Shown here: positions 8,027-16,397 of the stretch, in pieces | Numbering within the stretch: position 1 is the stretch's first letter | Layout: each line of letters opens with the position of its first letter | Source: Haloferax litoreum | Lineage (GTDB): Archaea; Halobacteriota; Halobacteria; Halobacteriales; Haloferacaceae | DNA length: 64,000 nt | Assembly (NCBI RefSeq): GCF_009674605.1 | Contig: NZ_WKJO01000001.1 | Span: 744,001-808,000 of the forward strand | Reading direction: 5' to 3' | Notes under the pieces: model-generated | Told to the model about the DNA's origin: nothing | Seen by the model: the letters and a program-made list of their open reading frames with translations, nothing else | Database searches by the model: none | Program-made: the position numbers and the translations under genes

Positions 8027-8065
8027 TTCAATTCTCGCACCTAGACCTTCTTCTCGCACCTGACC
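8027..8065 (+). repeat. Third and fourth partial copies of the tRNA-His 3' end
   Basis: 8027-8052 repeats the copy at 7881-7906 exactly (TTCAATTCTCGCACCTAGAC then CTTCTT). It runs straight into a shorter copy, TTCTCGCACCTGACC (8051-8065), lacking one base of the acceptor segment. Repeated tRNA 3' ends are the usual footprint of integrase attachment sites, but no integrase gene is present between the copies. Confidence 0.65.
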
Positions 8066-8111
8066 TGCCCAGACCCACAAAACACATACACAGTTAGTTT
8101 GACATGAACGT

Positions 8112-8486
8112 GTGAAATCGGTTACACGGGTTCTCGTTCTCGCGGTCGTACTGCTCTCTACCGGGTGTCTCGGTGTCCCGCCCACGGCCGAGCAGACGCA
8201 GACGACGACGTCCGCGACAGCGACTCCAACACCAGCGGCACCGATAAGCGACGAGGAGGCAATCGAGCGAGCGACAACGTATCACGAAGCACAGATACGA
8301 GACAACATCGACGACGACGAGTACGACGTGGGGCGTCCGACTACACAGGTCACGAATCGAGCGGAGAATGGTGTGTACGTCGAGGTGGAGCAGGGATACT
8401 CGCGCACGAGCGATGGGGTTAGAGTAAACCATTTGACAGAGTCAAAATACTTCGTCAACGAGACGACTATTCGGCAGATATACTGA
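8112..8486 (+). CDS. Small lipoprotein of unknown function
   Basis: Starting from GTG at 8112, the 124-residue product has a basic N-terminus, a hydrophobic helix and a lipobox (LSTGCLG, cysteine near residue 19). It should be exported and lipid-anchored on the outer face of the membrane. A short threonine/alanine-rich linker follows, then an acidic domain of about 80 residues (EEAIERATTYHEAQIRDNID and onward) with no motif I recognise. It lies just after the tRNA-derived repeat array, so it may be accessory. Confidence 0.75.
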   Translation: MKSVTRVLVLAVVLLSTGCLGVPPTAEQTQTTTSATATPTPAAPISDEEAIERATTYHEAQIRDNIDDDEYDVGRPTTQVTNRAENGVYVEVEQGYSRTSDGVRVNHLTESKYFVNETTIRQIY

Positions 8487-8541
8487 GAGCAGACAGAGAC
8501 AGGCCGCCAAAAAATTCGCAGTCAGACCGTGACTGCACGCC

Positions 8542-8733
8542 TCAGTTAGTTACCGAGGCAGGGTCGGTATCGTGCGTCTCTGCCGCGTGTGTTCGGACGA
8601 ACACGACATGTTCGTCGTCCTCGGATGCGACCGAGAACTCACAGTTGTACCCCCGCGTCGCGGCAGACGACTCGTGTGGACATTTCTGTGTCACCACCTC
8701 CGTGGCACGGTAACATAGCACTCGGTTGGACAT
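8542..8733 (-). CDS. Small Cys/His protein, possibly DUF1059-like
   Basis: The ATG at 8733 gives 63 residues; a longer reading to 8808 is possible but has a less likely leader. The second half (NCEFSVASEDDEHVVFVRTH then AAETH) resembles the short DUF1059 proteins, which have a cysteine in a beta hairpin followed by a helix with two histidines. Three cysteines and several histidines could bind a metal. It converges with the lipoprotein gene and is divergent from the CinA-like gene. Function unknown. Confidence 0.55.
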   Translation of the reverse strand: MSNRVLCYRATEVVTQKCPHESSAATRGYNCEFSVASEDDEHVVFVRTHAAETHDTDPASVTN

Positions 8734-8828
8734 AACCGTTGTGAACCCACCCGGAGAACGGAGCGAAGTCGTCGGGAGACCGACGAAAAACGAGTACGTC
8801 TTTCTCACAGCGACCCTACAACACCGGT

Positions 8829-9593
8829 ATGCGCGTCGCCATCCTCACCGTGGGTAACGAACTGCTCGCCGGCGATATCGAGAACACGAACGCGACGTGG
8901 TTAGCCCGGCGACTCACCGAGGGTGGCGCGACGGTGGCGCGAATCCAGACGGTTCCGGACGACCACGAGGTCATCGCAGACGTGGTCGCCGAGTGGAGCA
9001 CTGCATTCGACGCGGTCATCGTCACCGGTGGCCTCGGCGGGACGCCCGACGACATCACGATGGAGGCCGTCGCGGCAGGGTTAGACCGCGAGTTCGTCGT
9101 CGTCGACGAGGCGGCCGAACAGGTCGAAACGACCATCACGGCCATCCTCGAACGCCGGCCAGACATCGACTTCGACCTCGACGTGGCGTGGTACGCCTCG
9201 ATGCCCGACGGGGCCGAAGTGCTCCCGAACGACGAGGGACTCGCGCCGGGGTGCCGAGCAGGGAACGTGTACGTCCTGCCGGGCATCCCCGACGAGATGA
9301 AGCCGATGTTCGACTCGATTGCCGAACGATTCGCCGGCGACAGAGAGTCTCGAGAGTTCTACGCCGATGCACCGGAGGGAGCAGTCGCCCGCGAACTCGG
9401 ACAGGTCGTCGAGCAGTTCGGCGTCGAAGTCGGAAGCTATCCGAACCGCGGCGGGCCGACGCGCATCAAACTCTCTGGGTTCGACCCCGTCGTCCTCGAC
9501 GACGCCGTGGCGTGGGTCTGGGAACACGCGACGGTCGACTTGTACGAGACAGTAGCGGAGGTCGAAGAAGCGACCCGAGAAGAGTCGGATTAA
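8829..9593 (+). CDS. CinA/MoaB-like molybdopterin-binding domain protein
   Basis: The 254-residue protein is a stand-alone CinA N-terminal (MoCF_biosynth) domain with the family motifs LTVGNELLAGDIENTNATWL (about residues 6-25), VIVTGGLGGTPDDIT (about 64-78), and later LPGIPDEM. Related domains bind molybdopterin or adenylated intermediates, and CinA family members also hydrolyse ADP-ribose or damaged nucleotides. The deamidase half of bacterial CinA is absent, as is usual in archaea. Its stop codon overlaps that of the convergent protease gene by four bases. Confidence 0.87.
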   Translation: MRVAILTVGNELLAGDIENTNATWLARRLTEGGATVARIQTVPDDHEVIADVVAEWSTAFDAVIVTGGLGGTPDDITMEAVAAGLDREFVVVDEAAEQVETTITAILERRPDIDFDLDVAWYASMPDGAEVLPNDEGLAPGCRAGNVYVLPGIPDEMKPMFDSIAERFAGDRESREFYADAPEGAVARELGQVVEQFGVEVGSYPNRGGPTRIKLSGFDPVVLDDAVAWVWEHATVDLYETVAEVEEATREESD

Positions 9594-10762
9594 CGGAGTT
9601 GCGCAAGGCCGCCTTCGCTTCGTGGCATCGCATCGAGCGACCCACGACTGCGGATGATGTTGAACGCAGTCACGAGGTCCGACCGCGAGACGAGTCCGAC
9701 GAGTTCGCCCTGCTCGTCGACGACCGGCAGTCGGCCGACGCTGCGTTCCTGCATGAGGGCGATGGCGTCCATCGCGTCTGCGGAGGGGTCGATAGTCGCG
9801 AGGTCGTCGCTCATGATGTCTTCGACGCGGTAGGCGTCGCGTTCGACTTCTCTAACGCCGCGAGCGTCGTCTAGTGTGACCATCCCGACGAGGGCACCGT
9901 TTCTGAGGACTGGGTACCCGGTGTGCCGTTCGACGAACATCCGTTCGAGGAGTTCCGCGACGCTCGTCTTCTCGTCGACGACGTCGAGGTTCTCGCGGGC
10001 GGTCATGATGTCGTTGACGACGACGTCCTGGAACGTCGCTTTGAGGACGGTCTGTTGGGCCTCTCCGGACGCGCCCATGTAGATGAAGAACGCGAGTGCG
10101 ACCAAGAAGAGGTTGAAGAACAGGCCGAAGATACCGAGCAGGAAGGCGAACACCTTCCCGACTTCCGCGGCCATCTGGGTGGCCTTCGCGTGCGGGCGAT
10201 TCCGGGCGAGGAGGGCACGGAGGACGCGCCCACCGTCCATCGGGAAGCCCGGAAGCATGTTGAACACCGCGAGCGAGACGTTCATCAGTGCGAGATAGCC
10301 GGTGACGAACTTCAGCGGTGCCTGCGACTCGGGAAGTGCGACAAAAACGGCGTACGCGACGATGCCGATGGCGACCGAGACGAGTGGCCCAGCGACGGCG
10401 ATGGTGAACTCCTGTTTCCAGTCTTCCGGAATCTCCTTGAATCGGGCGACACCCCCGAAGAGCCACAGGGTAATCGACTCGATTTCGTAGCCGTATCGCA
10501 TGGCGACGAGCGAGTGCCCGAACTCGTGGAGGAGGACACCAGCGAACAGGCCGATTGCGGCGGCACTGCCGAGAATCCACTGGAGGGACCCGTCTGAGAG
10601 GGCAGCACCGTCGATAGACGTGCCGAAGAGGTCGTTGATGAGGAGCGATAGGTTGCCGACGTCAGACCCGATAAGCCACGCAAAGAGCGGGAGAATGAGT
10701 AGGAACGTGAGGTCCAATCTAATCGGGATGCCGAATGCGCTACCGACGCGGATTCCTCGCAT
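9590..10762 (-). CDS. Site-2 protease (M50) with two C-terminal CBS domains
   Basis: This 390-residue intramembrane metalloprotease has about six membrane helices. They contain the zinc motif HEFGH (in LLHEFGHSLVA, near residue 70) and the second metal-binding motif NMLPGFPMDGGR. CBS domains at about 250-380 suggest regulation by adenine nucleotides. Such proteins cleave membrane-embedded substrates, often anti-sigma-like factors in bacteria; the archaeal substrate is unknown. A TATA-like TTAAG at 10787-10791 would start transcription at the ATG at 10762, which I prefer over an upstream GTG at 10777. Confidence 0.9.
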   Translation of the reverse strand: MRGIRVGSAFGIPIRLDLTFLLILPLFAWLIGSDVGNLSLLINDLFGTSIDGAALSDGSLQWILGSAAAIGLFAGVLLHEFGHSLVAMRYGYEIESITLWLFGGVARFKEIPEDWKQEFTIAVAGPLVSVAIGIVAYAVFVALPESQAPLKFVTGYLALMNVSLAVFNMLPGFPMDGGRVLRALLARNRPHAKATQMAAEVGKVFAFLLGIFGLFFNLFLVALAFFIYMGASGEAQQTVLKATFQDVVVNDIMTARENLDVVDEKTSVAELLERMFVERHTGYPVLRNGALVGMVTLDDARGVREVERDAYRVEDIMSDDLATIDPSADAMDAIALMQERSVGRLPVVDEQGELVGLVSRSDLVTAFNIIRSRGSLDAMPRSEGGLAQLR

Positions 10763-10785
10763 ACCGGTACTAGTCACGCAGGGGG

Positions 10786-10825
10786 CTTAAGTAGTCAGGC
10801 CAGCGGGAAGGGGGCAAGGTTTACG
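10786..10825. promoter_or_regulatory. Divergent promoter pair, protease and cupin genes
   Basis: The minus-strand TATA (CTTAAG, about 10786-10791) serves the protease gene. The plus-strand TATA (GTTTACG, 10819-10825) is centred 28 bp before the cupin ATG at 10850. Both predict leaderless messages. Confidence 0.55.
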
Positions 10826-10849
10826 CGGACCGGCGATGCACGGAGAGAC

Positions 10850-11233
10850 ATGAGTGATACCCGACCGAACCCAGTCGTCAAGCGCGGCGGCGATATCGAC
10901 TACGAGGCAGTGGGTGCCGCCGAGGGGATGTCGAAAGGCGTCCTCGTCTCGGACGCCGACGGCGCGCCGAACTTCGCCATTCGACGATTCGTCCTCGACG
11001 CCGGCGCGTCCGTGCCGAAACACACGAACGAAGTCGAACACGAACAACACGTCCTCTCCGGGCGCTACGTCGTCGGTATCGAAGACGAAGAGCACGAAGT
11101 CGAAGCGGGCGACTCCATATTCATCCCCGCCGGCGTCGTCCACTGGTACCGAAACGAGTCCGACGAGGAAGGGGCGTTCCTCTGTGCAGTCCCGAACGGT
11201 GACGACACGATTCAGGTCGTCGACGACGAGTAG
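10850..11233 (+). CDS. Cupin domain protein
   Basis: The 127-residue single-domain cupin has motif 1 (KHTNEVEHEQHVLSGRYVVG, about residues 56-75) and motif 2 (GDSIFIPAGVVHWYRN, about 86-101). These supply three histidines and a glutamate for a metal ion. Single cupins range from isomerases and dioxygenases to sensors, and the reaction cannot be deduced here. It precedes the helicase gene by 60 bp on the same strand, without an obvious functional link. Confidence 0.88.
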   Translation: MSDTRPNPVVKRGGDIDYEAVGAAEGMSKGVLVSDADGAPNFAIRRFVLDAGASVPKHTNEVEHEQHVLSGRYVVGIEDEEHEVEAGDSIFIPAGVVHWYRNESDEEGAFLCAVPNGDDTIQVVDDE

Positions 11234-11293
11234 ACGCCACAGGCGCGACTCGCAGGCGAATCCCTGAAATACCACCTCACCGTAGCAGGCATC

Positions 11294-13348
11294 GTGTCTA
11301 AACAGGTCACCCGCGTCGACACGCTCTTTCTCCACCAGATGGACGACGACTACCTCGTGGTCGTCCAGCGGGATGGAAAGCGGGTGCTCCGCGGTAAACT
11401 CGAACTGAAAGAGACGAACGCGGGGCCCCGCCCGTTGCGATTCCTCGTCATCCGCAAGGGCGAGGAGACGCCACGAGACCCGAGTCAGTTCGTCGAACTC
11501 GCCCGGTCGGCCTCGCGGATTCGCATCTCCCAACAGACCTCGAACGATGGGCGCGAGGAACTCAAGGAGATGCTCGGTGGCTACCAACTCGAAGCGCTCG
11601 TCGTCCGAACCTGCCGCCGGTGTTCGGCGAACGGTCGCTACTCCCCAATCACGGACGAGACGGCCATCAAAGCCGAACACGAGTACGTCTGCCGCGACTG
11701 CGCCGTCCGCGAACTCGAACAGGAACTCTCGTTCGCCGGCGGCCTCACGAAAGCGGCCCAAGAACGCCTCGAAGAACTCCTCTACGAGACGCAGGACCTG
11801 ACCCGAATCACGAACCTCTTACAGGGCGAGTTGGACCCCGACCTGACGAAGTTCGACACCATCAGCGCGACGACCGAAGACGTGGACCTCGTCGACACCG
11901 CCGACCTCGACGTGCATCCCAATCTGAAGTCGATGCTCACGGACCGATTCGAGACGTTACTCCCCGTCCAGAGTCTCGCCGTGCGAAACGGTGTCCTCGA
12001 CGGCGACGACCAACTGGTCGTCAGCGCCACCGCGACGGGGAAGACCCTCATCGGCGAACTCGCCGGAATCGACCGCATGTTGAAGGACAAGGGGAAGATG
12101 CTCTTTTTGGTCCCCCTCGTCGCCCTCGCCAACCAGAAACACGAGGACTTCAAAGAGCGGTACGGCCACCTCGGAAAGGTCACCATCCGCGTCGGCGCGA
12201 GTCGAATCAACGACGACGGAAACCGCTTCGACCCGAACGCCGACGTCATCGTCGGTACCTACGAGGGTATCGACCACGCCCTCCGGACGGGCAAGGACCT
12301 CGGCGACATCGGCACTGTCGTCATCGACGAGGTCCACACGCTGAAAGAAGAAGAACGCGGGCACCGCCTCGACGGGATGATTTCGCGGTTGAAGTACTAC
12401 TGCGAGAAGCGAGCAACCCGCCGCGACAACTACGACGGCGCGCAGTGGATTTACCTCTCTGCGACCGTCGGCAACCCGAAGTGGTTGGCCCAGAACCTCC
12501 GTGCCAACCTCGTCGAGTACGAAGACCGACCAGTCCCTATCGAGCGACACGTCACCTTCGCCACGGGGCAGGAGAAACCCCGCATCGAGAACCGTCTCGT
12601 CAAGCGGGCGTTCGACACGAAGTCCTCGAAAGGCTACCGGGGGCAGACGATTATCTTCACCAACTCGCGGCGACGGTGTCACGAGATTTCGCGGAAACTG
12701 GAGTACAACGCCGCGCCGTACCACGCCGGGTTAGACTACAAGCGCCGAAAGCGGGTCGAACGCCAGTTCGCCAATCAGGACCTCGCCGCCGTCGTGACCA
12801 CCGCCGCACTCGCCGCCGGTGTCGACTTCCCGGCGTCGCAGGTCATCTTCGACACGCTGGCGATGGGTATCGAATGGCTCTCCGTACAGGAGTTCAGCCA
12901 GATGCTCGGGCGGGCGGGGCGACCCGACTACCACGACAGAGGGACCGTCTACCTGCTGGTCGAACCCGACGCCTCGTACCACAACTCGATGGAGATGACC
13001 GAAGACGAAGTCGCGTTCAAACTCCTGAAAGGCGAGATGGAAGCGGTTCGAACCGTCTACGACGAGTCCGCCGCCGTCGAAGAGACGCTGGCCAACATCG
13101 TCGTCGCCGGGAAGAAGGCGAAGTCGCTCAACGACCGGATGCTGGGAGAACTTCCGACGACCCACGCGGTGGGTAAGTTGCTCGAATGGGGCTTCATCGA
13201 CGGCCTCGACCCGACACCGCTCGGCCTCGCCGTCACCCGGCAGTTCCTCTCGCCGAGTGAAGCGTTCCGCATCCTCGACGGTATCCGGAACGGTCTCTCG
13301 CCGTACGACATCGTCGCCGACCTCGAACTCGCCGAGGAAGGCCGGTAG
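11294..13348 (+). CDS. DEAD/DEAH-box helicase of the Hel308-like superfamily 2
   Basis: The 684-residue protein starts at GTG. Its N-terminal 200 residues include a zinc-finger-like CRRCSANGRYS...CRDC region. The helicase core follows, with Walker A ATATGKT (about 245-251), DEVH box, SAT motif (LSATVGNP) and motif VI QMLGRAGRPDY (about 535). It resembles archaeal Hel308/Ski2-type enzymes but has a different N-terminus and a short C-terminal helical part, fitting haloarchaeal helicases annotated with DUF5814. An ATP-driven role in DNA or RNA remodelling is inferred; the substrate is not known. Confidence 0.9.
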   Translation: MSKQVTRVDTLFLHQMDDDYLVVVQRDGKRVLRGKLELKETNAGPRPLRFLVIRKGEETPRDPSQFVELARSASRIRISQQTSNDGREELKEMLGGYQLEALVVRTCRRCSANGRYSPITDETAIKAEHEYVCRDCAVRELEQELSFAGGLTKAAQERLEELLYETQDLTRITNLLQGELDPDLTKFDTISATTEDVDLVDTADLDVHPNLKSMLTDRFETLLPVQSLAVRNGVLDGDDQLVVSATATGKTLIGELAGIDRMLKDKGKMLFLVPLVALANQKHEDFKERYGHLGKVTIRVGASRINDDGNRFDPNADVIVGTYEGIDHALRTGKDLGDIGTVVIDEVHTLKEEERGHRLDGMISRLKYYCEKRATRRDNYDGAQWIYLSATVGNPKWLAQNLRANLVEYEDRPVPIERHVTFATGQEKPRIENRLVKRAFDTKSSKGYRGQTIIFTNSRRRCHEISRKLEYNAAPYHAGLDYKRRKRVERQFANQDLAAVVTTAALAAGVDFPASQVIFDTLAMGIEWLSVQEFSQMLGRAGRPDYHDRGTVYLLVEPDASYHNSMEMTEDEVAFKLLKGEMEAVRTVYDESAAVEETLANIVVAGKKAKSLNDRMLGELPTTHAVGKLLEWGFIDGLDPTPLGLAVTRQFLSPSEAFRILDGIRNGLSPYDIVADLELAEEGR

Positions 13349-13398
13349 CGACTTCCGAATCCCGCACGCTTTTCGGGTGCCGGCGCGTCCGTGACTCC

Positions 13399-15255
13399 GT
13401 GGTAGCGATAACGCCGGCCATGCTCGTCGTCTTCGCCGTCATCCTCGTCGCGTTGGCGTTCTTTGCGACCGAACCGGTTCCGGTCGACGTGACGGCAATC
13501 GGAATCATGGTGACGTTGATGCTGATTCAGCCCGTCTCGGAGGCACTGGTAGGTGTCGGTCTGCTCGGGACACCTATCGTCCTCTTCGAGTCGTATCCGA
13601 GTGACGCGCTCTCGGGATTCGCGAACACGGCGACGCTGACGGTCCTCGCGATGTTCATTCTGAGCGAGGGTGTCCAACGAACCGGCGTCATTCAGATACT
13701 CGGCGCGAAGATTTCGGCGGTCACCGGCGAGAGCGAGTTGAAGCAACTGGGGGCGACTATCGGCGTCGTCGGTCCCATCTCTGGGTTCATCAACAACACC
13801 GCCGCCGTCGCCATCTTACTGCCGATGGTAACCGACCTCGCAGAGCGCGGGCGAACGTCGCCGTCGAAACTCCTCTTACCGCTCTCGTACGCCTCGATGT
13901 TCGGCGGCATGCTGACGCTCATCGGAACGTCGACCAACATCCTCGCCAGCGACGTGTACTCGCGTATCACCGGCGAAGCGCCCTTCTCGATGTTCGAGTT
14001 CACGACGCTCGGTGCCCTCGTCATGGTCGTCGGGACGATTTACCTCCTCACAATCGGCCGACGACTCACGCCGGCGCGCATCGAACCGCGCCTCGACCTG
14101 ACCGAAGAGTTCGAGTTGGCCGAGTACCTCACCGAAGTGGTCGTCCGCGACGACTCCCCACTCATCGGCCAGCAGGTCCAGAAAGCCCTCGTCGAGACGG
14201 AGTTCGACGTGGACCTCCTCCAACTGATTCGCGGCGACAGCGTCTTCCTCGAACCCCTCGGGCCGAAGGAGATACAGACTGGCGACGTGTTCACAGTCAG
14301 GACTGACCGCAACACGCTCGTCGAACTCCTCGACGTGGAGGGCCTCGACCTCGTCGGGGCAACGGTCACCGAAGACGAACTCGAAATCGCCGACAGAGGG
14401 CAGAACCTCGTCGAAGTGGTCATCGCACCGGGGTCGTCGCTCGTCGGCGAGTCGCTGGCGACGGCGAGTTTCCGCCAGCGATACGACGCGACTGTCCTCG
14501 CCCTCCGGCGTGGGGGCGAACTCATCCGACGCCGGATGGACAACCTCCCACTCCGCGTCGGTGACACGTTGCTCGTACAGGCGACGACAGAGAGTATCGA
14601 GCGCCTCGACACCAACCGTGACTTCATCGTCGCCCAAGAAATCGAGCGTCACGACTACCGCGAGTCCAAGATTCCGGTCGCCGTCGGTATCGTCGCGGGC
14701 GTCGTCGCGTTGGCGGCACTCGACTTCATTCCAATCGTCGTGTCGGCCTTGCTCGGGTCGCTCGCGATGGTTGCGACGAAGTGCCTCCGTCCGCCCGAAC
14801 TGTACGACGCCGTCCAGTGGGACGTCATCTTCCTCCTCGCGGGAGTCATTCCGCTCGGCATCGCGATGGAGAATTCAGGTGCCGCCGAACTCCTCGCCGA
14901 GATGGTCGTGATGAGCGGCGAATTCCTCCCGCTCGTCGCCGTCCTCGGCGTGTTCTACTTCGTGACGGCGTTGTTGACGAACGTCATCTCGAACAACGCG
15001 AGCGTCGTCCTCATGATACCCGTCGCTATCGAAGCGGCGGCGACGTTGGGCGCACGTCCGTTCTCGTTCGTCCTCGCGGTCATGTTCGCGGCGTCGACGG
15101 CGTTCATGACGCCGGTTGGCTACCAGACGAATCTGTTCGTGTACGGTCCCGGCGGGTACAAGTTCACAGACTACATGCGCGTCGGTGGCCCGCTACAACT
15201 GGTCCTCGGCATCGTGACGACCATCGGAGTGGCGTACTTCTTCCCCCTCACCTGA
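13399..15255 (+). CDS. SLC13-family anion transporter with two RCK_C domains
   Basis: The 618-residue membrane protein has two hydrophobic halves (about residues 1-220 and 410-618). They carry divalent anion:Na+ symporter motifs such as GPISGFINNTAAVAILLPM and NVISNNASVVLMIPVA. Two TrkA-C/RCK_C domains (about 228-315 and 325-405) are inserted between them. This is the architecture of SLC13-like permeases that carry sulfate, phosphate or dicarboxylates, with the RCK_C domains as possible ligand sensors. The GTG start at 13399 is followed by an ATG at 13420, which may be the true start. The substrate is not determined. Confidence 0.9.
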   Translation: MVAITPAMLVVFAVILVALAFFATEPVPVDVTAIGIMVTLMLIQPVSEALVGVGLLGTPIVLFESYPSDALSGFANTATLTVLAMFILSEGVQRTGVIQILGAKISAVTGESELKQLGATIGVVGPISGFINNTAAVAILLPMVTDLAERGRTSPSKLLLPLSYASMFGGMLTLIGTSTNILASDVYSRITGEAPFSMFEFTTLGALVMVVGTIYLLTIGRRLTPARIEPRLDLTEEFELAEYLTEVVVRDDSPLIGQQVQKALVETEFDVDLLQLIRGDSVFLEPLGPKEIQTGDVFTVRTDRNTLVELLDVEGLDLVGATVTEDELEIADRGQNLVEVVIAPGSSLVGESLATASFRQRYDATVLALRRGGELIRRRMDNLPLRVGDTLLVQATTESIERLDTNRDFIVAQEIERHDYRESKIPVAVGIVAGVVALAALDFIPIVVSALLGSLAMVATKCLRPPELYDAVQWDVIFLLAGVIPLGIAMENSGAAELLAEMVVMSGEFLPLVAVLGVFYFVTALLTNVISNNASVVLMIPVAIEAAATLGARPFSFVLAVMFAASTAFMTPVGYQTNLFVYGPGGYKFTDYMRVGGPLQLVLGIVTTIGVAYFFPLT

Positions 15256-15273
15256 CGAGTAGGAACGAAACCC

Positions 15274-15280
15274 TTTACAC
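15274..15280 (+). promoter_or_regulatory. TATA box of tRNA-Pro
   Basis: TTTACAC lies about 29 bp before the tRNA 5' end, between the transporter stop and the tRNA. Confidence 0.5.
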
Positions 15281-15304
15281 TACGACGAGAAGAGAAGTAT
15301 ATGC

Positions 15305-15377
15305 GGGACCGTGGGTTAGCCTGGTATACTTCGGGCCTTGGGTGCCCGTGACCCCGGTTCAAATCCGGGCGGTCCCA
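15305..15377 (+). tRNA. tRNA-Pro (TGG)
   Basis: The cloverleaf has acceptor GGGACCG/CGGTCCC, anticodon arm CGGGC-CTTGGGT-GCCCG with anticodon TGG, T arm CCCGG-TTCAAAT-CCGGG, and discriminator A at 15377. No intron and no encoded CCA. A T run follows, then the 22-nt element that also follows tRNA-His. Confidence 0.95.
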
Positions 15378-15784
15378 TTTTGACGCGAACGTGACATTCG
15401 AGCACCGCGTAGCGTGTGCGAGGCACACCAAGTACCTGGTGTGATGGCGGTCAGAACCCGAATCCCACCTGCGCCGTCGTCCGGAGGTGTTATCCGTGGA
15501 CAGAAGAGAAGGTGAGTAGGCGGCACGGTCAGCAGCACCTTTCAACCACCGTGGTTTCCACGTGTGGTCGTCGCTGACTGGCCTACCCCGTCTCTCTAAC
15601 AATCACGAGCGACGGCGCTCGTACATCCCGAAGACACTACACACAGAGCGTCAGGTACGTAACCAAGCCAGTCGACTCTTCGCCGAACTGTCCGTCGGGA
15701 GCGACCCCAGAGTGCGGTTCAGACTCGTGAGATTCTGGGCGACAAGTATATGTGGGGTGGTCCCATGCGACACAGTGTATCGCT
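15378..15784 (+). other. Intergenic region after tRNA-Pro
   Basis: About 400 bp without a convincing gene. It holds the shared 22-nt element (15400-15421) and a short palindrome CACACCA/TGGTGTG (about 15424-15442). It also has a TATA-like TATATG around 15747-15752 that should drive the zinc-ribbon gene at 15785. Short open frames here lack good composition or starts. Confidence 0.5.
15400..15421 (+). repeat. 22-nt element shared with the tRNA-His trailer
   Basis: Identical over 22 nt to 7741-7762; it starts 22 bp after the end of tRNA-Pro and can form the same small hairpin. Confidence 0.75.
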
Positions 15785-16054
15785 ATGAAGCCGTGCCACA
15801 GTTGTCAGTCGGTCATCGACGAGTACATCTTGGACAAACAACTCGAGAACCTACGCGACCTCACAGTCGACGATTTCAACGTCTGTGCGGACTGTGCGAC
15901 CATCGTCGACGATGCGTGCGTGGAGTGCGGCGGTGCAGTGTACGTCCCGCGAGGGGAATCAATCACGCCCGACTATTGTCCGGCGTGCCGGTCTGACCTC
16001 ATCGAACGCACCGGCCACGACCCCGGGTGGACCTGCGATACCATCTCGACCTGA
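15785..16054 (+). CDS. Small protein with four CxxC zinc motifs
   Basis: The 89-residue protein has four CxxC pairs (C4/C7, C34/C37, C45/C48, C65/C68) plus C84, arranged as two zinc ribbons. Haloarchaeal genomes encode many such small zinc-finger proteins, and a few are known to affect motility or biofilm formation, but I cannot assign this one. The ATG at 15785 starts the cysteine motif directly; the upstream GTG at 15752 overlaps the TATA region. Confidence 0.82.
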   Translation: MKPCHSCQSVIDEYILDKQLENLRDLTVDDFNVCADCATIVDDACVECGGAVYVPRGESITPDYCPACRSDLIERTGHDPGWTCDTIST

Positions 16055-16148
16055 ACGGTACCGTAGCCCGGGACCCACAGTTTCTGCGCTCACACGCAGC
16101 CGATAGCGGTTCGCTCCCTGAGAACGGACGTGACCCGCCGCGAGCGAC

Positions 16149-16394
16149 TCATCCGCCTTTCTTTCGGTAGCAAAAGCGCTCACCGACAGGTGACTGTCCG
16201 GCCGCGACGTCGAGTCTGCTGACGAAGAGGTCCCGAATCGCGAGCGTGACGACCAACTCGACGGACTCGCCGTCGTCACTCCGGGCGTGGACGACCCAGT
16301 GACCGTCGCGTTCTTCGACTGCCTCGACGGTCCCTTCGGTCCAGCGGTCGACGTCGTGCGTCGGTTCTCGGGCGTGGATTCTATCGTGGGCCAT
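16149..16394 (-). CDS. Small conserved haloarchaeal protein
   Basis: The 81-residue protein is rich in charged residues and beta-forming segments (WTEGTVEAVEERDGHWVVHA, then SVELVVTLAIRDLFVSRL), suggesting a small beta-barrel. No motif is recognised. It starts three bases after the stop of the spermidine-synthase-like gene and is almost certainly co-transcribed with it. Function unknown. Confidence 0.75.
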   Translation of the reverse strand: MAHDRIHAREPTHDVDRWTEGTVEAVEERDGHWVVHARSDDGESVELVVTLAIRDLFVSRLDVAAGQSPVGERFCYRKKGG

Positions 16395-16397
16395 CTG

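Noticed and set aside
7644-8065. Integrated provirus or plasmid at tRNA-His
   Set aside because: Tandem tRNA 3'-end copies exist, but the spaces between them are only about 100-170 bp and contain no integrase or replication gene.
7895-8432. Minus-strand frames of 96 and 112 residues in the tRNA-derived repeat region
   Set aside because: They run through palindromes and the antisense of the lipoprotein gene; composition is not protein-like.
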